This document shows, one piece after another, positions 42,507 to 51,038 of a stretch of DNA of 64,000 nt. Both the position numbers and the translations under genes were made by a program. Source of the DNA: DAISIK01 sp036822055. GTDB taxonomy: Bacteria; Verrucomicrobiota; Verrucomicrobiia; Opitutales; Puniceicoccaceae. The stretch covers positions 1 to 64,000 of the forward strand of contig DAISIK010000008.1 of the NCBI GenBank assembly GCA_036822055.1, read 5' to 3'. Below the pieces are notes generated by a model, which saw only the letters and a program-made list of their open reading frames with translations, was not told the origin of the DNA and did no database searches. Every line of letters starts with the position of its first letter. The stretch's first letter is position 1.

Positions 42507-45500
42507 ATGAATGAACAGCCCCATCAACGTCGAGCTAAACTGCCGCGCCAAGGGTGTCATTCCAAACCGGACAACCCATCCGTCGGCGGCTTCGCACTCG
42601 TCGTCAGCCTGTCACTGATGACCTTCGTTCTGCTTCTACTCGTTAGTTTAAGCTCTTTCACCAGCGTTGAAACGCGGACCTCTTTCAATCAGAGGGATCG
42701 CATCATCGCTCAAGCCAACGCTCGATTGGCCGCCCAGGTCGCTCTCGGTCAGTTGCAAAACTACGCTGGCTCCGATCAGCGAATCACCGCCCCAGCAGCA
42801 TTGGTTCCCGGTGCTATTTCTCCCCATCTCGTAGGGGTCTGGGATAGCCGCACCGAGCCGCCCCTCAACCCCACCACTCCCCTCGTTTGGCTAATCTCTG
42901 GCAACGAAAATCCCGCAGATCCCCGCCGGGTCTCTCCCCTCACGACCATCGCAAACTCGCCCCTGAACGCCCGAATGGTTGGAGAGCATTCAATTGGCGA
43001 CAATTCCTCCCTCTGGCAATATGCCCCTAAGGTTTTCACCGACTTTGGCGAAGATTCGGGTGCCTATGCCTATCTGGTTTTGGACGAGGGGTTAAAAGCC
43101 CGCGCCAACCTTTCCACCGCTGCTTTCCAATCCAGCCCCAGCCCCGAGATCCCGGCCCCCATCCTCGCCCAAGCCTTCGCCGGAGCTCCCCGCTTCGCTC
43201 TCGAGAAAATGGAACGGGCTCCTCTTTTTTCCACGGGCGCTCATACCGACTCATGGAGCTCGGACCTCTTTCCCTTTGATCGGTCCGACCTCTCGATCCT
43301 TAACACCTCTGGCGATCTTTGGTCGCTCGCCCAAAATCCCACGGTCGCCGGCGCATCCAAAGCTCGCTTTAACGACCTCACCTACGTCAGTCGGAGCCTG
43401 CTCACCAACCCCGTCAATGGTGGCTTCAAACTCGATCTCAACCGCGCTCTCGAGGCGAGCCTTCCCTCCCTCCCCGATTCTCAATTCGTCTTCCCCCCCC
43501 AGGCCCCTATTACCGGGTCTGAGGCTCAGAAACGCCCCACCAATTGGGGCGATTTAAGGCGCTGGTACAACAACCCAATCGATCCCGAGGGTGGCCAACT
43601 TACCGCTCAGCGTCCCACCCTCTTCTCCCCCGGTCTGGGACCCGTCATGGTCTGGGCAGAGCTTGGGCTATCTGTCTTCTACGAGGACCGCGGGCCTCCC
43701 GATCGGCCCACACGCTACTTCCTCCGCGCCCAGTTCTTCCCCAAGGTTGTCCTCTGGAATCCTTACTCAGTCCCTCTCGCCGGTCGAAACTACGAGATAG
43801 GCTTCAGCTCTCTCCTCACCAATAGCGATGAGGCTGCCATCCGTATTGAAGAAACTGCCCCACCCCACCGCTACCTTCGTCTCTTCAGTCTTTACAGCAT
43901 GACTTTTGAGAATGGCATCCGCAGCAAACCAAGCCGCTACCTCCGATTCAGGGTAAACATGCCCACCCTCGACCCCGGAGTGGCCAAGGTCTTCACCCCG
44001 GCAGCCGTCAATACCTTCTACAACTCAAATGGTTCTATCGAGCTATCCGAGGGAGATTTTTCCAACTCCGTTATTGTCGACTCCCTTTCCTTTAACCTCC
44101 CTGCCTCACCACCGTTCCGGGCCACCTTTTTTTCCGGAGACACCTCCGATGGAGCGGCAACTTCCGCCCGAGTACCGGGCCAATACATGGCCTACTTTCG
44201 CTTCGACAATGCTGGGGGAGGTCCTCCCAGCGATCCCATTCCGCCGGATCCCCACCAGCGCCCTCAGGATACCTTTCAATTCATTCAAAGTCTCCAAATT
44301 GACCAAACCGGGGTTATCGGAGGGGCCGATTTACTAAACGTCCCCCAGGGCCCAACCATTGAGCCAATGGTGCGCCTCCTCCTCCGAGCTCGTATGGGTG
44401 CCGCCCACCCCGCCTTTCCCCAGCGATGGCTGGCCAACGGTAACCCGCTCGGTCGCCTGCTCGGAAAGTTCAACAACTACCCCGCTCATCCCCTCTTTGT
44501 GAGCGGTCTTTATTCCAACACAGACGGCCAAACCCAGCTCAGTTCCGGGGTCAATAACCGCGTTTCCCTCACCCCCGACTTTCTCCCTGATGACTCCGGC
44601 GACTACGTGGCCATGGCCCTACGGGAGCCATCCCTCCTTGATCGAGGGCTCTACCAAAGTGTCGCCCAGCTCCAGCATGTCGCCACCCATCACGCAGGCT
44701 TCGGACCCGTCAATGCAATCGGTAACAGCCTCCAGGATTTCAATATCCCCCGCACTAGCACCTTCATCTCCACCGGAAACGAAAGTGCTCCCGCGCACTA
44801 CGACTACAGCTACCTCCTCAACGAGGCCCTCTGGGACCAAACCTTTTTCTCCACCATACCCGCTGATCTGAGCGATGCCAACCTTGCCAACCCGGCCTTC
44901 CAGTTCCCCAACCCCCGCATCATCCCGACCTCGGAAGCAACTGCAGAGAGCTTGCTCTCTCCAGAGGGTGCCGCATCCCAACTGTGGCTCCTGGGCGGAT
45001 TCAATATCAACTCTACCTCGGAGCAGGCATGGCGCTCTTTTCTCGGTAGCCTCAACGGTCTCCCCTACGATCCGGTCACCGGCTTGGCCGCCCCGGGCGA
45101 CCCGCTCAAGAATCCCTTCTCCCGATTCCAGCGCCCGCCTGCCGCCTCGGACGATCCCTGGCTCGGCTATCGGCAACTCACCGACGAGGAGATTGCCAGC
45201 CTCGCAGCTGCCATTGTAACAGAAATAACAATACACGGCCCCTTTTCCTCTCTGGCTGATTTCATCAATCGACGCCTCCGCAACGATGACTCCGGCCTCA
45301 AAGGTCGCCTCCAGGCAGCGATCGACCGTGCCGATCAGTCCACCGTCCCAATCAACGACCGTTACCCCTTCAATCAGGACCTTCCAGCCGATCCCGAAAT
45401 CCTCCTCCTCCCCGCTGCCATCGATCGGGAGGCCTTTGTCGGATCGTCTTCCGGGTTGGCCCTCCCCTCTGCCTCCCGCAATGTCTTCTCGCCGGGCTAC

Positions 45501-45728
45501 CTCAGCCAAGCCGACCTTCTCAGTCGTTTCGGGGGTGTCCTTACCGCCCGCTCGGACACCTTTGTTATCAGAGCCTACGGGGAAAAGAGGGCGCCCGGCG
45601 GAGAGGTCGAGGCCAGCAGTTGGGTCGAGATGGTCGTCCAGCGTCTCCCCGAGCTCATGGAGCCCAGTCTCGATCCCCACCATCGAAAATTCTCCGTCAT
45701 TTCCTTCCGCTACCTCGATGAAATCTAG
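42507..45728 (+). CDS. Verru_Chthon cassette protein A homologue
   Basis: A 1073-residue protein. After a basic start a single N-terminal membrane segment GFALVVSLSLMTFVLLLLVSL is followed by SFTSVETR and a helical stretch QANARLAAQVALGQLQNYAG, the hallmark of the Verru_Chthon cassette A family known from Verrucomicrobia. The rest is long and mainly extended. These proteins resemble minor pseudopilins of type II secretion in overall plan (compare GspK) and occur in cassettes with B, C and D; none is beside it here. ATG 42507 is favoured over 42441. Confidence 0.85.
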   Translation: MNEQPHQRRAKLPRQGCHSKPDNPSVGGFALVVSLSLMTFVLLLLVSLSSFTSVETRTSFNQRDRIIAQANARLAAQVALGQLQNYAGSDQRITAPAALVPGAISPHLVGVWDSRTEPPLNPTTPLVWLISGNENPADPRRVSPLTTIANSPLNARMVGEHSIGDNSSLWQYAPKVFTDFGEDSGAYAYLVLDEGLKARANLSTAAFQSSPSPEIPAPILAQAFAGAPRFALEKMERAPLFSTGAHTDSWSSDLFPFDRSDLSILNTSGDLWSLAQNPTVAGASKARFNDLTYVSRSLLTNPVNGGFKLDLNRALEASLPSLPDSQFVFPPQAPITGSEAQKRPTNWGDLRRWYNNPIDPEGGQLTAQRPTLFSPGLGPVMVWAELGLSVFYEDRGPPDRPTRYFLRAQFFPKVVLWNPYSVPLAGRNYEIGFSSLLTNSDEAAIRIEETAPPHRYLRLFSLYSMTFENGIRSKPSRYLRFRVNMPTLDPGVAKVFTPAAVNTFYNSNGSIELSEGDFSNSVIVDSLSFNLPASPPFRATFFSGDTSDGAATSARVPGQYMAYFRFDNAGGGPPSDPIPPDPHQRPQDTFQFIQSLQIDQTGVIGGADLLNVPQGPTIEPMVRLLLRARMGAAHPAFPQRWLANGNPLGRLLGKFNNYPAHPLFVSGLYSNTDGQTQLSSGVNNRVSLTPDFLPDDSGDYVAMALREPSLLDRGLYQSVAQLQHVATHHAGFGPVNAIGNSLQDFNIPRTSTFISTGNESAPAHYDYSYLLNEALWDQTFFSTIPADLSDANLANPAFQFPNPRIIPTSEATAESLLSPEGAASQLWLLGGFNINSTSEQAWRSFLGSLNGLPYDPVTGLAAPGDPLKNPFSRFQRPPAASDDPWLGYRQLTDEEIASLAAAIVTEITIHGPFSSLADFINRRLRNDDSGLKGRLQAAIDRADQSTVPINDRYPFNQDLPADPEILLLPAAIDREAFVGSSSGLALPSASRNVFSPGYLSQADLLSRFGGVLTARSDTFVIRAYGEKRAPGGEVEASSWVEMVVQRLPELMEPSLDPHHRKFSVISFRYLDEI

Positions 45729-46521
45729 CAGCCAGTTCCGCCACCTCACTTTTCAGCGCGCCCGGGCTGCCTTACTCAACACTGCCATCGCTCTGACCGT
45801 TGTTCTCACAACTTCGCCCCCTCTCCTCGGGCAGAACAATGTTGATCCAGTCTCTGTTCGACTCCTCGCCTGGCAGCAAATTCAAGAGCCTCTCTACCTC
45901 GCCCTCGAAAAGGAACGCCTCCTCATCAACCTCTCCGTCAACACCATCTCGGAACCGTTCGAGATCGAGTCGCCAAAGGTTCGGCTCGATCGGCTGCAGC
46001 AGATTGATGGAGACGAAAAGTTTGTCCCCTTTGCGTCGACCCCCCTGCCCAAGGGGGCTGCCCGGGTCATCGGTCTCGTCGTCGAGAACTCGAGCACAGG
46101 TGCGGAGATCTATTTTCTCTCGGACGATCTAGACCAATTTCCGCTCGAAACCGTGCGGATGGTTAACCTCACCGGTTCAGCCATCGCCATGAGGGCAGGA
46201 GAAAATGTACGCATCCTTCAGCCGCGTGAGACCGCCCTTGCTCCTCTCCGGCCCGACCAAAATCACCTGCGCCTCGACCTAGCCACCGATCGGGATGGTC
46301 AGTGGAAGTATTTCCTCGGTCGCAATCTACCCACCCGCAAAGGCATCCGGGTTCTCGGAATCATCCGCCCAACTGTCCACACAGCGAACCACGGCAGCTT
46401 CAACTACCCAAGCCTCGTCCTCGTTATGGATACCATCGTTCCTCCTCCCCCCCTTCCCGTACACCCGTCCATCGAAGACCCCGAAGGCCTGTCGGCTGCT
46501 GGAGCCGTCCCGGATCAATAA
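45718..46521 (+). CDS. Exported companion of Verru_Chthon A, unknown function
   Basis: A 267-residue protein whose ATG (45718) overlaps the end of the Verru_Chthon A gene by 11 bases, so translation is coupled. A signal peptide spans residues 1-42 (LLNTAIALTVVLTTSPPLLGQ). The mature part is beta-rich (VIGLVVENSSTGAEIYFLSDD, GENVRILQPRETALAPLR, DGQWKYFLGRNLP) and the tail has a PPPPLP segment. No family recognised; it may be a partner or chaperone of the large upstream protein. Confidence 0.7.
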   Translation: MKSSSQFRHLTFQRARAALLNTAIALTVVLTTSPPLLGQNNVDPVSVRLLAWQQIQEPLYLALEKERLLINLSVNTISEPFEIESPKVRLDRLQQIDGDEKFVPFASTPLPKGAARVIGLVVENSSTGAEIYFLSDDLDQFPLETVRMVNLTGSAIAMRAGENVRILQPRETALAPLRPDQNHLRLDLATDRDGQWKYFLGRNLPTRKGIRVLGIIRPTVHTANHGSFNYPSLVLVMDTIVPPPPLPVHPSIEDPEGLSAAGAVPDQ

Positions 46522-46596
46522 CTCTCTCTCCATTTCAAGGCCCCTTCCCCGCAGCATTCAGCACGATCTTTAGCAGCCCCGACCTACCCCTCGTTC

Positions 46597-48375
46597 ATGG
46601 CCATCGAATACCTCACCCTCTTTTTCTACTTCGCCCTCCTCCTCATTTGCGGTAGCCAATTCGCCAAGTTTAACAAAAACATCAGCGACTTTGTACGCGG
46701 AGGCGCCCAGGGGACCTGGTGGATGGTCGGCACCAGTGTCACCATCGGTGGAATCAGTGCCTTCACTTTTACCGGGAATGGATCTGCCGCCTTTGAGTCA
46801 GGACCCACCTTGCTCGTAATCTACTGCGCCAACCTGGCCAGCTTTGCCCTCGGAGGTCTCTTCCTCGCCCGCTGGTACCGCCAGACCCGCGCCATCACTG
46901 GAGCTGATGTTATCAGGGATCGCTTCGGAACCCCCGTCGAACAATTTTCCATCTATTCCGGGCTTCTCCTCGGCCCGCTCGGTTCGGCCATTCAGCTCTG
47001 GGCTCTCTCCCTTTTCGTAAGCGCCATCTTTGGTTTTCCCCTCCTCACCACCATCATCGTTGTTGGCCTCATTGTTCTCCTCTACAGCGTTGCCGGCGGA
47101 AAATGGGCGGTCATGGCAACCGATGTGGTTCAAGGCGTCATCCTCTATGCCATCACCATCCTTGTCGGCATCCTCGCCTTCATTGAAGTCGGCGGTTGGG
47201 ACGGCTTCAGCCAGTTTCTCCAAAAGCCTGAAATCGCCGCCGACTTTCAGTTCATCAAACCTGCGGGCTACTACAACGACAACCGATTTACCTGGGAGTG
47301 GGCCGTAGTCATTTTCATCATGCAGTTGCTCACCCAGATCAATCTGGCCTCTGCCGGTCGCTACCTCGCCGTTAAGGATGGTCGGGAAGCCGTTCGCACT
47401 GCCTGGTGGGCCTTTTTTCTCATGGCCGTCGGCAGCCTTCTCTGGTTCATCCCCCCCATGGTCGCCCGCTTCCTTTACTCGGAGCAGGTTCTCGACCTGC
47501 CCCTTGACGATCCAGCTACCGGAGCCTACGCCGTCGCCGCCCTCAACCTCCTCCCCGACGGGATGATGGGCGTCATGATCGCTGCCATGTTCGCTGCCAC
47601 CATGAGCAGCATGGACTCTGGAATCAACGGCCAGACCGGGGTCATCGTTCATAACCTGATTGGTCGCCTGCGAGAACTGCTCAAACTCCCGCCGCTCGAA
47701 GACTCCCGCGCTGTGCGCCTCTGCCGCATCGTCAGCATCCTCCTCGGTTTAACCACTATCGTCATCGCCCTCGTCCTTGCCACCCAAGGGGTCGTCAAAC
47801 TCTTTGATACCTTTCTCCTCATCGGCGCCGTCATCGGTACGCCCATCGCCCTTCCCCTCCTCGTTGGCCTCATCTTTCGCAAACTCCCTTCCTGGTCCTA
47901 CTTCCTCATCTTTGGTTTCTCAGTCCTTCCTTCCGGCTGGTCCATTCTCCGGGAGCAGCTCTTGGGACAAAATCCATGGACCATTCAGGAACGAGGGGGA
48001 TGGGTCCTTCTCTTTGGCCTCCTCGGAACCGCACTCAGCGTCGCCCTCGCCCGCTTTCGAGGGGCAGCTCAGAGAAAGCGGGAAGAACTCTTTTTTACAA
48101 AGATGCTTACCCCCGTCGATTTTGAGACGGAGATTGGAGAAAATAAGGACGCAGCCCAAGCCGTTCTGATTGGGAAGACCATCTTCTATTCGGGCCTTCT
48201 CCTCTTTCTCTTGATTCTCGTCCCCAACTCTCTCGGGAGCCGAGTCATCGTTCTTGGCTTCGCCAGCATCGTCTCCCTCATCGGGTGGAGCCTCTTCAGG
48301 TTTGGCCAGCGCTCCCGGACCCAGCTTCGGTCCGCACTACCTCCTTCTCCCCCGACCGAAAAGCCTTTGGCCTAA
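46597..48375 (+). CDS. Sodium:solute symporter (SSS) family transporter
   Basis: A 592-residue membrane protein with about 13-14 hydrophobic helices. Typical features are VRGGAQGTWWMVGTSVTIGGISAFTFTG near the N-terminus, QINLASAGRYLAVKDGREA, and MIAAMFAATMSSMDSGINGQTG, the conserved SSS loop-helix. It imports a solute with sodium; the substrate (sugar, amino acid, other) is not clear. It ends 64 bases before a LacI regulator, a common sugar-uptake pairing. Confidence 0.9.
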   Translation: MAIEYLTLFFYFALLLICGSQFAKFNKNISDFVRGGAQGTWWMVGTSVTIGGISAFTFTGNGSAAFESGPTLLVIYCANLASFALGGLFLARWYRQTRAITGADVIRDRFGTPVEQFSIYSGLLLGPLGSAIQLWALSLFVSAIFGFPLLTTIIVVGLIVLLYSVAGGKWAVMATDVVQGVILYAITILVGILAFIEVGGWDGFSQFLQKPEIAADFQFIKPAGYYNDNRFTWEWAVVIFIMQLLTQINLASAGRYLAVKDGREAVRTAWWAFFLMAVGSLLWFIPPMVARFLYSEQVLDLPLDDPATGAYAVAALNLLPDGMMGVMIAAMFAATMSSMDSGINGQTGVIVHNLIGRLRELLKLPPLEDSRAVRLCRIVSILLGLTTIVIALVLATQGVVKLFDTFLLIGAVIGTPIALPLLVGLIFRKLPSWSYFLIFGFSVLPSGWSILREQLLGQNPWTIQERGGWVLLFGLLGTALSVALARFRGAAQRKREELFFTKMLTPVDFETEIGENKDAAQAVLIGKTIFYSGLLLFLLILVPNSLGSRVIVLGFASIVSLIGWSLFRFGQRSRTQLRSALPPSPPTEKPLA

Positions 48376-48439
48376 TTTTCGCTCTTCGATCAACGGACTC
48401 GGCACTACTTCCACTTTCCCAACGGCTAAACGCATCAAT

Positions 48440-49585
48440 ATGAAACATCCCAAGCGTAGCACCCTCGCCGATATTGCCGCTCGAGCAGGGACGTCGAAGG
48501 CCGCCGTCTCGGCCTTCCTTTCAGGTAAACACTACACCTCAGACAGTCGGCACGTCATCGGGGTCGGCCTGGAGACCCAACAGAGGATACTCAACGCCGC
48601 CCGAGAACTCCACTATTTGAGCGATGACTATAACGTCCAAATCAAAATATACCCGGAGACCTCCGACATCTGCCTCATGATCAGCAGCGCCATCGTCGGG
48701 GGGTTCGCCAATCCCTATTTTTCACGAATCCTCAACGGAGCGCTTCAGGCGCGCAACATGCACTCGGGCCAGGTCATCCTCGCCAGTTATGACCCCTCCG
48801 TCGATTACCTCGCGGAGCCCCAACTGATGCCGCGTAGTGTGCTCAACCGCCGCGTCAGCTCGATCCTCCTCCTCGGGGTCCCCAACCTTTCCCTCCTCGA
48901 ACAGTTGTCGAAGCTCGTTCCGGTCGTTACCTACCTCTCGCGAGAGGTCAATTATCCCAATGTCAATGCCATTGTCAGCGACTACCCTCAAGCTGGCGAA
49001 ATCGCCCTCAACCATCTCTGGGATCAAGGTCACCAAAACATCGAGGTAGTCTGTCCGACCTACCTTGGACCCAAAAGCTACCAAGCGGTTCAATTCTGCC
49101 GAGGCTTCGAAAAGGCAGTCGCAGCCCGCGGCGGCTCTCTTTCCCTTCCTCCCGTGACCCTCCTTGATGTTACCCAGCCCTCCCTTTCCGACCATTTTCT
49201 AAAACGAGCCACAGCATCGAAGCGATCAGCTCTTTTTTGCCTAGATGACTTCGCCGCCATCAGCCTCTGGCAAGCCGCCGATCGCCTTGGGATCAACGTT
49301 CCAAACGATCTCAGCATTCTTGGCTGCAACGATGATCCGCGTGGCATGGTCATGGCCAAGCTCAGCACCATTCGCCTCCCAGCCGATGAAATTGGCGAGA
49401 TCGCCATCAAAGAAACTGAGCGTAAACTCCTCCAACCAACCCACCAGCTCCCCCCCTGCCTCAAGCTCCCGGTCAAATTGATTGAAAGGTCTTCGGTCAA
49501 ATCTCTCGCCTATACTCAACCGACCAGCCTTCCAGCCAGCAACTCAGGTAGATCCGAAACCAAAACCAAAACCCTTTCCTCGTGA
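48440..49585 (+). CDS. LacI-family transcriptional regulator
   Basis: A 381-residue repressor with an N-terminal helix-turn-helix TLADIAARAGTSKAAVSAFLSGK and hinge, followed by a periplasmic-binding-like sensor (ISSAIVGGFANPYFSRIL..., SILGCNDDPRGMVMAKLSTIRLP). Members sense sugars or nucleosides. The hinge-helix region QQRILNAARELHY fits the family. ATG 48440 is the natural start. It sits between the SSS gene and a PEP-CTERM gene, either or both of which could be its targets. The C-terminal 30 residues are Ser/Thr-rich. Confidence 0.92.
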   Translation: MKHPKRSTLADIAARAGTSKAAVSAFLSGKHYTSDSRHVIGVGLETQQRILNAARELHYLSDDYNVQIKIYPETSDICLMISSAIVGGFANPYFSRILNGALQARNMHSGQVILASYDPSVDYLAEPQLMPRSVLNRRVSSILLLGVPNLSLLEQLSKLVPVVTYLSREVNYPNVNAIVSDYPQAGEIALNHLWDQGHQNIEVVCPTYLGPKSYQAVQFCRGFEKAVAARGGSLSLPPVTLLDVTQPSLSDHFLKRATASKRSALFCLDDFAAISLWQAADRLGINVPNDLSILGCNDDPRGMVMAKLSTIRLPADEIGEIAIKETERKLLQPTHQLPPCLKLPVKLIERSSVKSLAYTQPTSLPASNSGRSETKTKTLSS

Positions 49586-49739
49586 CGGATCTGCAACGAT
49601 TTTCAATTGCTTTCGCTTCGGAGAAATAGTTTTGTCTTTCCTTCAAACGGCTCAATAAGCGAATCTAAGAGTTCCTTGGGACTACCGTGGCACCTTGTCA
49701 CCTAGCTCCTAAGCCTTCTGCCAAATCAATCCCATAACT

Positions 49740-50573
49740 ATGAAATCCAACATCTCAAAAACGCTACGACACCTTGCTTTGCTAGGGTTAGCCACCTCAG
49801 CGGCGAATGCAGCCATCCTCTTCGACGATTTTTCCGTCGACAGCAGTGCCAGCTACAACCAAACCAGAGATCCCCTCACCTACGACGGAGTCGGTCTCGG
49901 GGTTGGTGGAGTGGCTGGTCGCTACGCTACCCCTCTAGCTGGAAACCTCAACTATGCAGCCGCCAACACGAATTCCTTTGGCTCCTTCAACGATGAACTG
50001 GAATACACAGCCTCAGTGTACTTCCTGACCACATCAACCCTCGGAACCATCGGTGGAACAAATTTGGCCGGTGTCGGCATCACACGGGATAACACCCAGC
50101 TCTTCGACGGTGGGGCCATTGGCCAAATCTACGTCGAGGCACGGACAACTGACTCAGGACCCGCCGACAGTACAACTCAGCGCCAGGCAAACCTCCGCTT
50201 GCGGAACAACGATAGCAACGTTAGCCAGCAATTCAGCGGTACCTTCGATCTTTTGGCTAATAATTGGTACGAAATTTCGCTCACCGTCGCTTCCCTCGGC
50301 AGCAATCAGTACTCCGTCAGTTCCGAAATCTTCGCTTGGGGAACCGATGGCGTAACCGGCGGATTGAGCATCGGCTCAACTTCGCCCTTCACCTTCACCA
50401 ACGATCAGATCGCGGAAAGTGACGCCCTCTTTGCCGGTCTCCGCGGTCGCGGTGTGAACGACGAGGGAACCGTTGCTCTCGATAACCTCACCGTGGTGCC
50501 AGAACCATCCGCCGGAGCCATTTGGCTCGGACTCTTCTCGGTGACCTTCCTCCTCGCGCGTCGCCGCCGGTAA
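49740..50573 (+). CDS. PEP-CTERM exported protein
   Basis: A 277-residue secreted protein with a signal peptide (1-24, ending ATSAANA), a beta-rich body with many Thr/Ser/Asn, and a canonical tail VPEPSAGAIWLGLFSVTFLLARRRR. The body resembles other short PEP-CTERM proteins with a FDDFSVDSSASYN start (a laminin-G/concanavalin-like beginning). It ends in a strong terminator and is probably monocistronic. Exact role unknown; exosortase processing is expected. Confidence 0.85.
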   Translation: MKSNISKTLRHLALLGLATSAANAAILFDDFSVDSSASYNQTRDPLTYDGVGLGVGGVAGRYATPLAGNLNYAAANTNSFGSFNDELEYTASVYFLTTSTLGTIGGTNLAGVGITRDNTQLFDGGAIGQIYVEARTTDSGPADSTTQRQANLRLRNNDSNVSQQFSGTFDLLANNWYEISLTVASLGSNQYSVSSEIFAWGTDGVTGGLSIGSTSPFTFTNDQIAESDALFAGLRGRGVNDEGTVALDNLTVVPEPSAGAIWLGLFSVTFLLARRRR

Positions 50574-50598
50574 TCCGATCAAACATATCTACCTTTCC

Positions 50599-50630
50599 AA
50601 GACCGGAGCCATCGCTCCGGTCTTTTTTTT
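50599..50630 (+). terminator. Rho-independent terminator
   Basis: A perfect 11-bp stem AAGACCGGAGC (50599-50609) with GCTCCGGTCTT (50614-50624), 4-base loop and a T run. Confidence 0.94.
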
Positions 50631-51038
50631 GGAATCTTGAGTGGAGTTCTCGGCACGGCGACCCTACCGAGAAGGAGCTCAGTCACCTAAACCCCTACCT
50701 TATCGACGCCCCCCCTCCAGCAGATCCCATGTAGGGTGCCCAGACGCATCCTCCGTGTGGCCTCCGCGCTACGCTACGCCATCCCGTCCCCCTACACGCC
50801 CCAACCACCGGCGCTCTTCCCAGGTGGATTACCTTTCTGCTGCCGTCCTTCCGTGAATTTCATAGACCCCCCCCCGGCCCGCCCCCTTTAACCCGCCCAT
50901 AAGCCGGAAGCGCGTGGCCACTGTTTCCTTAAATTCAACCATCCGCTCTCCGCTCTCCGCCCCAGTGTCCTTCCCAGGATTAGAATCGTTCATCGAGGAA
51001 CGATAGCCCCAAGACCACCAGAACTTTTTGGTCTTCTT
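50631..51038. other. Gene-free intergenic stretch of about 400 bases
   Basis: No coding frame of credible composition is seen. It contains a 7-bp inverted repeat TGTAGGG/CCCTACA (50730-50736 and 50790-50796), the heptamer run at 50944-50964, and a 7-bp hairpin AAGACCA/TGGTCTT (51011-51017, 51029-51035) just beyond the GldG-like stop, T-rich on the plus strand. Transcription units end at both sides, so it is a convergent terminator zone. Confidence 0.6.
50944..50964. repeat. Heptamer repeats like those at 19104-19145
   Basis: CGCTCTC, CGCTCTC, CGCCCCA in register, then GTGTCCT; compare GGCTCTC, CGCTCCA, GTGCCCC at 19132-19152. Confidence 0.6.

Noticed and set aside
44619..45749. Large minus-strand frame antisense to the Verru_Chthon A gene
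   Set aside because: No motif, entirely within a convincing gene on the other strand.
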